64,000 bases of DNA, taken from Flavobacterium sp. JAS (GTDB lineage: Bacteria > Bacteroidota > Bacteroidia > Flavobacteriales > Flavobacteriaceae). The stretch is taken from assembly GCF_020991455.1 (NCBI RefSeq), contig NZ_JAJMOX010000014.1, positions 124,001 through 188,000 of the forward strand, read 5' to 3'. Positions within the stretch are counted from its first letter, which is position 1. Every line of letters begins with the position of its first letter. Positions 34,314 to 42,033 of this stretch are shown here, piece by piece. A program made the translations under genes and the position numbers. Under the pieces are notes generated by a model. It made no database searches. It had not been told where the DNA came from and was given only the letters and a program-made list of their open reading frames with translations.

Positions 34314-34486
34314 AAACCAATTTGGGATTAGTTAGTAGGTTAATAATTCGGAAACGAATTTAAGAAAGTTTTATTTTGTAAGAGAAATTTTGTTGTGAAA
34401 TAATCGTAATTTATTTTACTGGGGTTTTGATGGAAAATAGAGAAGAAAACTAGATCTTATAACTTCATTGAATTAAAACGATATCA

Positions 34487-35641
34487 CTAAATAATTTTCT
34501 TAACTCCCGGGATTAATAGAATAAGTGAACCAAGTACAAAACTACCTAAAACTATTAATGGTGCTGCTACAAGAAGTTTTATTGCAGGATCAACAGCCCA
34601 GTTTCTTGCCGCTAAGGTGAATGCGACAATTACTAACGGATGAAAAATATAAACGGCAAAACTGCTACGTGATAATTTAATAAGAAGTTTTGAGGAAGTA
34701 TTCCAGCTTCTTTTTCCTTTAATTAGTAATACTGTTAGTATAGAAATACCAATCCATTGTTCCCAGACTGCATATAATAATGCCTGCCAGTGAAAACCTC
34801 CAGAAAACCAAGATGAAGGACTGTTTAGTTTAAATTTGATTATAAGGAATACGGGGAAAAATAATAAACATAGTAAAGCTGATCTTTTGAGTTGTTTGCC
34901 TATTTTGTCTGAAAGCTGTTCAAACCAATTGTTTTTGGCCGCCAGTAATCCAATAATAAATAGGGCAATATATTGCGAAAAATGCCCAGGCTGGAAACCT
35001 ATTGGTTCAAGAACCCATCCTACTGGAAATAGAATTCTGACTAGAAAACTAATAATTCCTAGTGCTACTGCAAATAATAAGATTGTTTTTGAATTTGGTG
35101 CTGTTAATGGTTTTTCTAAGCTAGTATTAAATATTTTTTTAGCTGCAGCATAAATTAGAGAGAAAAGTAACAATGCGGCCAGAAACCATGTAACTCCTAA
35201 ATCGATCCAACTATCATAGCCTCTTAAATAATCAAGATAGTTAATATGCTGCGCTTTGGCAAAATAGTAAACAAGATAAGAGATGAAGGGTGAAAGAATA
35301 AAAGAGTTGAATAGTATTGGAGTTCCTAATCTAATAAGACGGTCTTTGATAAATTTTGAGATTCCTTTTCTGGAGTAAGAAGAACCCGTAAAGTATGCGG
35401 CTAGCATAAAGAAATAGCCCATAAAAAAGGACTGATTAATGCTTATAAACATTGTCATGGGAATTCTTGCTCCTAGTAGTTTAGTTTGTTCAGTGTAATA
35501 CCAGCCTTCAGAAGTGCTATAAGCGATAAAAGTGTGATGAAGGACCACTAATATGGTTAATAGAACTTTAATGTTGTCTATGTATAATAATTTGTTTTGA
35601 GAATCAGAACTCTGATTTTGGGTCGCAGTTGCAGTTGACAT
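34487..35641 (-). CDS. Membrane acyltransferase (acyltransferase-3 family, OpgC-like)
   Basis: 384 residues with about 10 membrane helices. It begins L-L-Y-I-D-N-I-K-V-L-L-T-I-L-V-V-L-H-H-T-F, the conserved D-x-x-R/K...H-H segment of acyltransferase-3 proteins. The family O-acylates sugars or glucans on the outer face of the membrane. Start chosen at ATG 35641, because the longer frame crosses the promoter. Strong promoter and phased direct repeats lie between it and the upstream LytTR gene, so it is a prime candidate target of that regulator. Confidence 0.85.
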   Translation of the reverse strand: MSTATATQNQSSDSQNKLLYIDNIKVLLTILVVLHHTFIAYSTSEGWYYTEQTKLLGARIPMTMFISINQSFFMGYFFMLAAYFTGSSYSRKGISKFIKDRLIRLGTPILFNSFILSPFISYLVYYFAKAQHINYLDYLRGYDSWIDLGVTWFLAALLLFSLIYAAAKKIFNTSLEKPLTAPNSKTILLFAVALGIISFLVRILFPVGWVLEPIGFQPGHFSQYIALFIIGLLAAKNNWFEQLSDKIGKQLKRSALLCLLFFPVFLIIKFKLNSPSSWFSGGFHWQALLYAVWEQWIGISILTVLLIKGKRSWNTSSKLLIKLSRSSFAVYIFHPLVIVAFTLAARNWAVDPAIKLLVAAPLIVLGSFVLGSLILLIPGVKKII

Positions 35642-35668
35642 AATAAATTGGTTTAGCGTTATTGATGG

Positions 35669-35701
35669 CAAACGTACAACAGTAAAAGGCAGTGATGGCA
35701 A
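35669..35701 (-). promoter_or_regulatory. Promoter of the acyltransferase gene
   Basis: Minus strand TTG at 35701-35699, a 22-bp spacer, TACGTTTG at 35676-35669. Consensus match. It lies 28-60 bp upstream of the ATG. Confidence 0.7.
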
Positions 35702-35714
35702 GGCTTGTTACTGG

Positions 35715-35744
35715 CAACTAGCTTTTGTGATGAACAACTAGCTT
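35715..35744 (-). promoter_or_regulatory. Phased direct repeat, candidate LytTR operator
   Basis: AAGCTAGTTG occurs twice on the minus strand (35744-35735 and 35724-35715). The 20-bp period is two helical turns, 13 bp upstream of the -33 box. LytTR activators bind two direct repeats with about this period just upstream of promoters. The second copy overlaps the stop of the LytTR gene itself. Confidence 0.6.
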
Positions 35745-36645
35745 AGGCAATATATTTACTGCGAAGCTCTTGGTAATAGTTGTTGAAACTGTCGATTTGT
35801 TTTCTGGAAACAGGAATCTTTATGTTGGTTTCATTAAATGATAATAGGTAGCCTTGGGAGTTTCCGGATACTTTTTCAACCTTGAACATGTTTACTAAAT
35901 AGGTTCTGTGACATCTAAAAAAGTGTGGGTAATCTGTTATTTGGGTTTCAAATTGTGTTAAAGAAATTCTCTTTACTTCTGTGGTGATTTGGTTGCCATT
36001 TGATTTTGTTAACTCAATATAATTACCGTCCGCTTTTGCGAAAAGTAATTGATCAATGTTTAAGTTGAAGTTGTCTTGCTTTACCTGTGTATTAATAAAA
36101 ATATTGGATTTCAGGATTTTTCTTTCTGGTTCAACTGCCAGCGGAATAAACTGAAGAACAAATGGGGATCCTTTTTTTGATTCAAAATAAAAGCTGGATA
36201 ATCTTAGAAAAAAATAAAAAAATATTCCCGCAACAAAGCAGTTTCTAATTTCTTCAAGAAAATAGTTCCACGACGAGTTGTTTGGGTTGTTATAAAGAAA
36301 ATCACGCATTAAAAAGCTCGATGTGCCTATTAAAACTAATAGTATTCCAATTTGAATGTATTCTTTGAGTAAAGTCCATTTAATTTGGTTTTTAGCTTTT
36401 CTGAAATTCAATATTCCAAAATAAGTTAGTAGAACCAGCGCTGGGGTTAAGGCATGGAAAAAGCAAATGAGTAAATAATGCATCCTGAGTTCCGGATCAT
36501 AAACTCCAAATGGTTTGAATAATAAAAGAAATGCAAGAATAATTAGAAATACAATAACCGAACTTTTGATTAGATTTTGAGATTGATATCGTTGCGGATA
36601 TTCAATTTCTTTTGTCAAATGTTCTATGTTGATGTACAATTTCAT
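35743..36645 (-). CDS. LytTR DNA-binding regulator with membrane N-terminus
   Basis: 300 residues. Four hydrophobic helices (about 25-45, 55-75, 90-112, 135-152) form a membrane sensor part. The LytTR domain (about 195-300) has F-A-K-A-D-G-N-Y-I-E-L-T, F-F-R-C-H-R-T-Y-L-V-N and the strand-rich end I-P-V-S-R-K-Q-I-D-S-F. There is no receiver domain, so the signal is sensed directly in the membrane rather than by phosphorelay. The gene is upstream of the acyltransferase gene and probably controls it through the repeats at 35715-35744. Confidence 0.88.
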   Translation of the reverse strand: MKLYINIEHLTKEIEYPQRYQSQNLIKSSVIVFLIILAFLLLFKPFGVYDPELRMHYLLICFFHALTPALVLLTYFGILNFRKAKNQIKWTLLKEYIQIGILLVLIGTSSFLMRDFLYNNPNNSSWNYFLEEIRNCFVAGIFFYFFLRLSSFYFESKKGSPFVLQFIPLAVEPERKILKSNIFINTQVKQDNFNLNIDQLLFAKADGNYIELTKSNGNQITTEVKRISLTQFETQITDYPHFFRCHRTYLVNMFKVEKVSGNSQGYLLSFNETNIKIPVSRKQIDSFNNYYQELRSKYIA

Positions 36646-36764
36646 GATTATTTTTTTTTCGGGATTAAAAATAAGAAAAAATAATAGGTTTGGTGTTTAT
36701 TGTTTGAGGGGTATTATGAGTGGTAAGGGGCGATTTTATATTTAGTAGGGCTAATAAAATTAAA

Positions 36765-36798
36765 AAGCGGAAACCTTTATAAATAAAGATTTCCGCTT
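36765..36798 (-). terminator. Intrinsic terminator downstream of the glycerol acyltransferase-like gene
   Basis: 9-bp stem AAGCGGAAA (36765-36773) with TTTCCGCTT (36790-36798), and further pairing inside. On the minus strand it is followed by a run of T. It lies about 120 bp past the stop at 36917. The remaining gap to 36646 is AT-rich without a gene. Confidence 0.7.
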
Positions 36799-36916
36799 GT
36801 GTATGACTTCCTTGGTATAAAATCTAAACCTTTTACTTTAAGTTTTTAAGTGACGTGACAGAAGCGTGAAAAGAAAAGTATTTGATTTTCAAAGTTTGTT
36901 ATGAAAATTGAATCTC

Positions 36917-37735
36917 TTAATTATGCAATTGATTTTTGAGAGCATACAACTTGCTTCTAAGATTTTTTAACATTAGAGGATCAGAAACTTTGCCTCGAAC
37001 CCTGGTTAAAAAAATGGGTTCTCCAATAGTCATCTTTAGAACATGTCCTTGTTTGTTAAAGAGTTCCGAAATCAGTTTTGAAGTTTGCAACATAGGGTGA
37101 ATTGATTTTAACATACTGAAGAAAAAACCATTATTTCCATGAAAATATATAGGTAAAATAGGAACGTCTGCCTTGCAGATAATTTTGCCTACCACAGGAT
37201 GCCACTCCGGATCTGTGATTTCACTCGTCTTAAAATTATAAGATGAAACTTCTCCCGCGGGAAATATTGCGACAGGAATGCCTTCTGATAAAGCTTTGAG
37301 TGTCATTTTTAATCCAGTGATACTTGCAGAATTTTGTATATTTTCAAATGGATTTACCGCAATAATGCATTTTTCAAGATTTGGAATTTCCTTTAATAAA
37401 AAGTTCCCCATATACATTGTGTCAGGACGTATTTTTGCGATTGTACTTAATAAGGCTAATGATTCGATACCTCCATAGGGATGATTTGCAATAACTATAA
37501 AAGCTCCTTCACGAGGAATGTTTAGTAACTCGGCAGCGTCAAATTGGACTTTTACACCAATTTTCATTAAGACATAATTAGCAAAATCTGCACCCTCAAG
37601 ATTACCTGCTTCTTTTACAATAGTATTTAAATTGTCAATTTTCATTACTTTCATTAAATAAGAAGGTAATCCTGGGATAGGAATTTTTGAAAGGCCAGCA
37701 GCTTCGGTAAACTTTTCTTTGGATATCAATGTCAT
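36917..37735 (-). CDS. Lysophospholipid/glycerol acyltransferase family protein
   Basis: 272 residues of the PlsC-like superfamily. The active-site block reads V-I-A-N-H-P-Y-G-G-I-E-S at about 82-93 (the H-P-x-G-G-x-E variant of H-x4-D found in hemolysin/OlsB-type acyltransferases). F-P-A-G-E-V-S-S lies near 158 and P-I-L-P-I-Y-F-H-G-N-N near 193. It acylates a lysolipid or an amino-acid lipid precursor. No second lipid gene is adjacent, so the substrate is uncertain. Probably peripheral on the inner membrane. Confidence 0.85.
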   Translation of the reverse strand: MTLISKEKFTEAAGLSKIPIPGLPSYLMKVMKIDNLNTIVKEAGNLEGADFANYVLMKIGVKVQFDAAELLNIPREGAFIVIANHPYGGIESLALLSTIAKIRPDTMYMGNFLLKEIPNLEKCIIAVNPFENIQNSASITGLKMTLKALSEGIPVAIFPAGEVSSYNFKTSEITDPEWHPVVGKIICKADVPILPIYFHGNNGFFFSMLKSIHPMLQTSKLISELFNKQGHVLKMTIGEPIFLTRVRGKVSDPLMLKNLRSKLYALKNQLHN

Positions 37736-38045
37736 ATATTATAGTTCATTAGGGTTGAATGCGGAAACTAATAAAAAACCTAAAAGGAAGAAAACTAGCA
37801 ATAGGTTAATGTTTATTAGTGAAATTTTGTTATTATAACGTTATGACTTGAAACAGGGATTTGGAGTTATGAAAAGGAAAGATGGTCAGTCATTTGCATA
37901 TTCTTTATCGCAATCGTGGGTAAAGATACTCTGATTTTATATGTGAACATTGAATATATAAATAAAACAATGTTAAAGGGAAAGGATATTTGTGTGATAT
38001 CCAAATTTTGAACATGATTACATATTCTCCATATGGCTTAAAATG
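37736..38045. other. Gene-free gap upstream of the tRNA cluster
   Basis: About 310 bp of AT-rich DNA. A 21-codon plus-strand frame at 37869-37934 exists but is unsupported. I see no RNA gene, repeat or promoter of note. Confidence 0.5.
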
Positions 38046-38081
38046 AAAAAAGGTCAGATAAATTAATATCTGACCTTTTTT
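38046..38081. terminator. Terminator after tRNA-Lys copy 1
   Basis: 15-bp perfect stem (38046-38060 with 38067-38081, core GGTCAGATA) and T-run on the minus strand. Ends the minus-strand tRNA transcript. Confidence 0.88.
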
Positions 38082-38083
38082 TG

Positions 38084-38156
38084 TGACCCGACTGGGGCTC
38101 GAACCCAGGACCCCATCATTAAAAGTGATGTGCTCTACCAACTGAGCTATCGAGTC
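38084..38156 (-). tRNA. tRNA-Lys (anticodon TTT), copy 1
   Basis: 73 nt cloverleaf. Acceptor GACTCGA/TCGGGTC with discriminator A, T-loop GGTTCGAGCC, anticodon loop CTTTTAA giving TTT. CCA is not encoded. Identical to the two copies at 38727 and 38841. Confidence 0.97.
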
Positions 38157-38178
38157 ATTCTTTTCTTGAACGCGGGTG

Positions 38179-38186
38179 CAAATATA
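38179..38186 (-). promoter_or_regulatory. -7 box of tRNA-Lys copy 1
   Basis: TATATTTG on the minus strand, within a 28-bp block (38172-38199) that is identical to the block at 38931-38958 before copy 3. The duplicated leader indicates that gene and promoter were copied together. Confidence 0.65.
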
Positions 38187-38199
38187 AGGAGTTATTTTT

Positions 38200-38559
38200 T
38201 ATATATCACTACCTTTTTTTAAGTTAATTTAATGTAAAAGGATTGTTTTGAATTAATGAATTGAAATAGAGGTAGAAACAAAAGAAAATAAAATACGTTT
38301 TATGTGTTTTTAATTTTTAGAGGCCTTGATGGTATGGAATTCGAGCCTTTTGTTAGAGGAATTGTAGGTTTTAAGTGAGGTCTATTAGTCTTATATTTTA
38401 TGGAGCTCTTTAATTTGAAATTCTTTGACTTGTGTAAACGAATTGCAGGAAACCGAAAGAGAAGGAATTCTATAAAAAAAAGAAAGGTGATCCTCGAATT
38501 GACGTTTTCAGAAATCGAGATGTGTATAAAATTGACGTCTGTTTTGTAGTCTTCCATAA
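38200..38559. other. Gene-free gap inside the tRNA cluster
   Basis: About 360 bp without a supported gene. Minus-strand frames here continue out of the tRNA-Leu sequence and have no conserved features. Only the terminator at its right edge is recognisable. Confidence 0.5.
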
Positions 38560-38593
38560 AAAAAGCCTGAGAATATAGATTCTCAGGCTTTTT
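38560..38593. terminator. Terminator after tRNA-Leu
   Basis: 15-bp perfect stem (38560-38574 with 38579-38593, core GCCTGAGAAT), with flanking A/T runs. Terminates the minus-strand tRNA-Leu transcript. Confidence 0.88.
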
Positions 38594-38602
38594 CTTTTTT
38601 AG

Positions 38603-38685
38603 TGACCACGGTGGGATTTGAACCCACACGCCCTTACGAGCACCACCCCCTCAAGATGGCAAGTCTACCGTTTCTCCACGTGGCC
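38603..38685 (-). tRNA. tRNA-Leu (anticodon GAG)
   Basis: 83-nt class II tRNA. Acceptor GGCCACG/CGTGGTC with discriminator A; anticodon stem CCATC/GGTGG, loop TTGAGGG, anticodon GAG; long variable arm with GCTCGTAAGGGC; T-loop GGTTCAAATCC. No encoded CCA. Confidence 0.95.
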
Positions 38686-38693
38686 TAAAATAA

Positions 38694-38725
38694 AAAAGGT
38701 CAAGTAAATTAATACTCGACCTTTT
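38694..38725. terminator. Hairpin between tRNA-Lys copy 2 and tRNA-Leu
   Basis: 13-bp stem with one mismatch: 38694-38706 and 38713-38725 (AAAAGGTC core), sharing the AATTAA loop words of the hairpin at 38046. Likely an attenuator or terminator after tRNA-Lys copy 2 on the minus strand. Confidence 0.7.
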
Positions 38726-38726
38726 G

Positions 38727-38799
38727 TGACCCGACTGGGGCTCGAACCCAGGACCCCATCATTAAAAGTGATGTGCTCTACCAACTGAGCTATCGAGTC
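38727..38799 (-). tRNA. tRNA-Lys (anticodon TTT), copy 2
   Basis: 73 nt, base-for-base identical to the other two tRNA-Lys genes. It lies 41 bp downstream of copy 3 on the minus strand, so one transcript likely carries both. Confidence 0.97.
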
Positions 38800-38840
38800 A
38801 TTGCGATCAAGGAAAGTATTTTGTTAAATCACAAATTTTG

Positions 38841-38913
38841 TGACCCGACTGGGGCTCGAACCCAGGACCCCATCATTAAAAGTGATGTGCTCTACCAACT
38901 GAGCTATCGAGTC
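38841..38913 (-). tRNA. tRNA-Lys (anticodon TTT), copy 3
   Basis: 73 nt, identical to copies 1 and 2. First gene after the shared promoter at 38938-38969. Confidence 0.97.
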
Positions 38914-38937
38914 ATATTCTTTCCTTGAATGCGGGTG

Positions 38938-38969
38938 CAAATATAAGGAGTTATTTTTGATATTTGCAA
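38938..38969 (-). promoter_or_regulatory. Promoter of the tRNA-Lys/Leu cluster
   Basis: Minus strand TTG at 38969-38967, 21-bp spacer, TATATTTG at 38945-38938. It lies about 25 bp before tRNA-Lys copy 3 and overlaps the divergent aroK promoter. Confidence 0.8.
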
Positions 38970-38989
38970 GCTATTTTATTATAAATTTG
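38957..38989 (+). promoter_or_regulatory. Promoter of aroK
   Basis: TTG at 38957-38959, 22-bp spacer, TAAATTTG at 38982-38989, about 51 bp before the aroK ATG. It overlaps the divergent tRNA promoter, so the two may compete for polymerase. Confidence 0.65.
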
Positions 38990-39040
38990 TCTTTTTTTAC
39001 TCAAAATTTACAACACCTTAATTTTTAGGTTCTTATTAAA

Positions 39041-39559
39041 ATGAAAAAGATTATATTATTAGGATATATGGGTTGCGGAAAGTCAACAATTGCTCAAAAT
39101 TTGTCAAAAACTACAAATATTCCGTTTCTTGATTTAGATAAATGCATCGAAAAAAAAACAAATTTATCGATAAATGAGATTTTTGAACAACATGGAGAGA
39201 TCTATTTTAGAAAATTAGAGCATGAAATGTTCGTAGAATTACTTCAATCTTCAGAAAATAGTATAATTGGTTTAGGTGGAGGGACGCCTTGTTATGCCAA
39301 TAATCATGAATTATTAAAAAGAGATGATGTTACTTCTATATATTTAAAGGCTTCTATAGAGACTTTATATAATAGATTGGTACATAACAAAAGCAAACGT
39401 CCGCTAATTGCCGATATGAATGAGGAAGAAATGAGAGAGTTTATTGCAAAGCATTTGTTCGACAGAAGTTTTTATTACAACCATGCGCAACATAAAGTTA
39501 CAGTTGATGATAAAACTGTCGAAGAAACGGTTGAAGATATTTTAGAGATCTTAGCTTAA
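39041..39559 (+). CDS. aroK: Shikimate kinase
   Basis: 172 residues. P-loop G-Y-M-G-C-G-K-S-T at 8-16, shikimate-binding D-L-D near 32-34, E-I-F-E-x-H-G-E-x-x-F-R-x-L-E (typical F-R-x-x-E), the G-L-G-G-G-T-P motif near 78-84, and R-P-L-I lid residues near 119. It phosphorylates shikimate with ATP in aromatic amino-acid synthesis. Its 3' end overlaps the convergent phosphoribosyltransferase gene by 9 bp. Confidence 0.96.
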   Translation: MKKIILLGYMGCGKSTIAQNLSKTTNIPFLDLDKCIEKKTNLSINEIFEQHGEIYFRKLEHEMFVELLQSSENSIIGLGGGTPCYANNHELLKRDDVTSIYLKASIETLYNRLVHNKSKRPLIADMNEEEMREFIAKHLFDRSFYYNHAQHKVTVDDKTVEETVEDILEILA

Positions 39560-40051
39560 AAAGGCATAATCGCCACCATTCTCGTCAAAAACTACCTGAA
39601 CATGCTCTAACAAAGAGGTTGATAATGAAATTCCTTTAAAATCGGCCTTTACTGGGTATTTTTTGTGATTTCTGTCTACAAGCACTGCTGTTTTGAATTT
39701 CTTAAGCGGAACGTCTAAGAAATGACGAACAGCATAAATGAGAGTTGTGCCTGAATTTAAAACGTCATCCACAAGAACTAATCCTTTGTTTTCGTATTCA
39801 GATGCGGTCAAAGAGGTTTGTATTGGCAACTGTGGATTTTGTTTGTCAACTTTAACTTCACAAAGTGATACTTTAAGTGACGAAATGCTGCTTAAAGCTA
39901 CAGCAATTTTTTGGGCAAAAACAGATCCATTAGACGCGATTCCGGCAATCACAATTTCTTCTTCATCTACAAACGTTTCGTAAATTTGGTATGCAATACG
40001 TTTTATTTTGTGTTCGATTTCCTGATTGGTTAAGATGATGTTTTTGCTCAT
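39551..40051 (-). CDS. Phosphoribosyltransferase family protein (PyrR-like)
   Basis: 166 residues with a type I PRTase core. The PRPP-binding loop V-L-V-D-D-V-L-N-S-G-T-T-L is at about 92-104, preceded by G-I-A-S-N-G-S-V-F-A (the PPi loop). PyrR-like proteins can be uracil phosphoribosyltransferases and RNA-binding attenuators. No pyrimidine operon or attenuator is present here, so the regulatory role is not supported. Convergent with aroK. Confidence 0.85.
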   Translation of the reverse strand: MSKNIILTNQEIEHKIKRIAYQIYETFVDEEEIVIAGIASNGSVFAQKIAVALSSISSLKVSLCEVKVDKQNPQLPIQTSLTASEYENKGLVLVDDVLNSGTTLIYAVRHFLDVPLKKFKTAVLVDRNHKKYPVKADFKGISLSTSLLEHVQVVFDENGGDYAFLS

Positions 40052-40077
40052 GATTTATTTTTTTGCTAAAGTACAAA

Positions 40078-40178
40078 TTTTAAATTCCAATAAAAAAAAT
40101 CCAAATTCCAATCTTAAAAAAAAGAAATTCCAATGTTGAGGTTTGTTTTTGTCTTTTTTTGGAATTTGGAATTTAAAA
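40078..40178. repeat. AT-rich inverted words between PRTase and hslR genes
   Basis: TTTTAAATTCCAA (40078-40090) and CCAAATTCCAA (40101-40111) face TTGGAATTTGGAATTTAAAA (40159-40178). The last 20-mer is identical to the right arm at 5672-5691. It sits between the start of the PRTase gene and the end of hslR. Confidence 0.7.
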
Positions 40179-40186
40179 ATTGAAAT

Positions 40187-40573
40187 TTATTCTGTTTCTT
40201 CATCAATTATATCGTTTCCATATTCGTCAATATCTCTTCGGTCTTTTTTGGTAGGTCTTCCGGTACCGCTTTTGCGATAATGTTCTTTAGAAAGTTTTAA
40301 TAGTTCTAAATGTGCGTAAACTTCTGGCGGAGTTTCATTTTTTCTGTATATATCCACAAGTTTTGCTCCAACGCGACTTTCCGGAATATCGAGTACGGTT
40401 ATAATTTGTGTAATCTGATCTTTTCTAAAAGTAATTTTATCCGTAGGAAAAACTTCTTTAGAGGGCTTGGCAACTTGCCCATTTACAGTGATATGGTTTT
40501 TTTTGCAGGCTTCAGTTACCATGTTTCTGGTCTTGTAATAACGCACGCACCATAAGTATTTGTCTATTCTCAT
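40187..40573 (-). CDS. hslR: S4-domain ribosome-associated protein, Hsp15-like
   Basis: 128 residues. The S4 RNA-binding domain occupies about 1-62 (M-R-I-D-K-Y-L-W-C-V-R-Y-Y-K-T-R; I-T-V-N-G-Q-V-A-K-P-S-K-E-V). It is followed by a basic and then acidic tail typical of Hsp15/HslR. Hsp15 rescues stalled 50S subunits bearing nascent chains. Start chosen at ATG 40573 because the S4 motif begins there and a TATTTTTG -7 box (40612-40605) lies inside the longer frame. Confidence 0.92.
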   Translation of the reverse strand: MRIDKYLWCVRYYKTRNMVTEACKKNHITVNGQVAKPSKEVFPTDKITFRKDQITQIITVLDIPESRVGAKLVDIYRKNETPPEVYAHLELLKLSKEHYRKSGTGRPTKKDRRDIDEYGNDIIDEETE

Positions 40574-40652
40574 AATTTTTCTAAAATCGAAGTTAAATTC
40601 TTTACAAAAATAAATCAATATTGTATCTTGCGCACTTAAAAAATTAACAATA

Positions 40653-41834
40653 ATGAATAAATTTAAATATTATTTTATTTTATTGCTTGCGGGTATTTCT
40701 TTGGTTTCTTGCTCTAAAAAAGATGATGATGAACCGGTTGTAGTTCCTCTTAGGGATTATAAGACACAGTATGATGTTGATAACGCAAATATTGAAGAGT
40801 ATTTAAAAACAAATTATATAACGGTGAATGCCGATATGGATGTTACAATTTCGTTAATAACTGATCCATCTACACAGCCTTCTATTATGTCTTATTTAAA
40901 CAGCGATTCGTTTCCTAAGTTGCTTTTAAGAGATATAGATTTACACGGAATTGCATATAAAATGTATTATTTGGTTTTAAGAGAAGGTGTTGGTACTTCG
41001 CCAATGAATACAGATGGTGTAGTTGCTGCGTATAGAGGGGAATATTTATCACGTATTGAAAAAACAGTGACAGTACCATCACATTTAACGACAACATTTT
41101 TTGAGCAGGTTTTATATCCAAATTCGGCTTTTGATTTGTATGGTGCTATAATGGGCTGGAGTGAAATTTTTCCTCAATTTAAAACTGGAACAACTTCTGT
41201 TAATGCTGATGGAAGTAATAAATATGAAAATTTTGGAGCTGGAGTGTTGTTTATTCCTTCTGGATTGGGTTACTATGCATCACCACCTGCTTCGAGTACA
41301 ATTCCTGTTTATTCTCCTTTAATCTTTAGTTTTAAACTGTATGATTTTAAAAGATTAGATCATGAGTATGTTATTTCTAATGGTGCTATAGTTGGAACTC
41401 CTGATGGTGTCTTGGATATTAATGAAGATATTGATGGTGATGGTTATGTTCGTGATTATAGAAATACTACTCTATATCCTAATAAACCAGTTAATCCTGA
41501 TGATACGGATGGAGATGGTATTCCTGACTTTTTGGATAGTGATGATGATGGAGATGGATATACAACCAGATTTGAAATTACAAAACCAAGTGGTGCTCCA
41601 GTTACAGGGGTAAGTTTGTACTATCCTTGGGATCCTGTTGTAGACAATCCGGCAACGCCAAATACAAATGAATCAGAAACTTTTGGTATCCCTAGAAAAC
41701 CTACAGGTGAACTTACAGATCCAGCTAAACCGGAATCTATTGATAATCCGCGAAAATTTGTGGATGATGATTATGCAGCTGCAGGAAGAAAGAGAATACA
41801 TGTCGATAATACATATCCTTATCAAAAAAAATAA
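40653..41834 (+). CDS. FKBP-type PPIase-like lipoprotein with calcium-binding repeats
   Basis: 393 residues. The leader ends S-L-V-S-C at about 20, then an acidic D-D-D-E-P linker. The middle (about 105-235) resembles an FKBP peptidyl-prolyl isomerase domain (V-V-A-A-Y-R-G-E-Y-L; A-I-M-G-W-S-E-I-F-P-Q-F; Y-S-P-L-I-F-S-F-K-L-Y-D-F), as in GldI-like gliding lipoproteins. Near 255-310 are thrombospondin-3-like calcium repeats (D-I-D-G-D-G-Y; D-T-D-G-D-G-I-P-D-F-L-D; D-D-D-G-D-G-Y). Probably an envelope foldase for secreted proteins. Confidence 0.85.
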   Translation: MNKFKYYFILLLAGISLVSCSKKDDDEPVVVPLRDYKTQYDVDNANIEEYLKTNYITVNADMDVTISLITDPSTQPSIMSYLNSDSFPKLLLRDIDLHGIAYKMYYLVLREGVGTSPMNTDGVVAAYRGEYLSRIEKTVTVPSHLTTTFFEQVLYPNSAFDLYGAIMGWSEIFPQFKTGTTSVNADGSNKYENFGAGVLFIPSGLGYYASPPASSTIPVYSPLIFSFKLYDFKRLDHEYVISNGAIVGTPDGVLDINEDIDGDGYVRDYRNTTLYPNKPVNPDDTDGDGIPDFLDSDDDGDGYTTRFEITKPSGAPVTGVSLYYPWDPVVDNPATPNTNESETFGIPRKPTGELTDPAKPESIDNPRKFVDDDYAAAGRKRIHVDNTYPYQKK

Positions 41835-41857
41835 GTCTTAGTTGATTTGATTTATAT

Positions 41858-41888
41858 AAAACCTCGAAAGTGATTTCGAGGTTTTTTT
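41858..41888 (+). terminator. Intrinsic terminator of the PPIase-like gene
   Basis: 12-bp stem AAAACCTCGAAA (41858-41869) with TTTCGAGGTTTT (41874-41885) and a T-run. About 24 bp after the stop at 41834. Confidence 0.9.
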
Positions 41889-41977
41889 ATGTCTAAGTTT
41901 TGAGCTTACTTTTGTTTAGTTGAAATTTAAAAGTATTTAGTGTTGAAGTTTTAATTTTATATGACTTCAATAAAAAC

Positions 41978-42011
41978 AAAAAACCTCGAAAATTGCTTTT
42001 CGAGGTTTTTT
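41978..42011 (-). terminator. Intrinsic terminator of the split transketolase operon
   Basis: 15-bp perfect stem (41978-41992 with 41997-42011, core CCTCGAAAA) with T-run on the minus strand, 22 bp after the stop at 42034. Shares the CCTCGAAA core with the terminator at 41858. Confidence 0.9.
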
Positions 42012-42033
42012 TATAAGTAAGAAAATATAAAAA

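Noticed and set aside
37869..37934. 21-codon frame M-K-R-K-D-G-Q-S-F-A-Y
   Set aside because: Too short, no promoter, no hydrophobic or conserved pattern.
37905..38629. Minus-strand frames running through the tRNA genes
   Set aside because: They read tRNA sequence and adjacent AT-rich DNA; no protein features.
39551..40051. PyrR attenuator role
   Set aside because: No pyrimidine genes or attenuator structures are adjacent; only the phosphoribosyltransferase family is supported.
16417..42011. Strong hairpins as novel RNAs
   Set aside because: The hairpins at 16417, 38046, 38560, 41858, 41978, 50136 and similar sites have U-runs right after stops and are explained as ordinary terminators.
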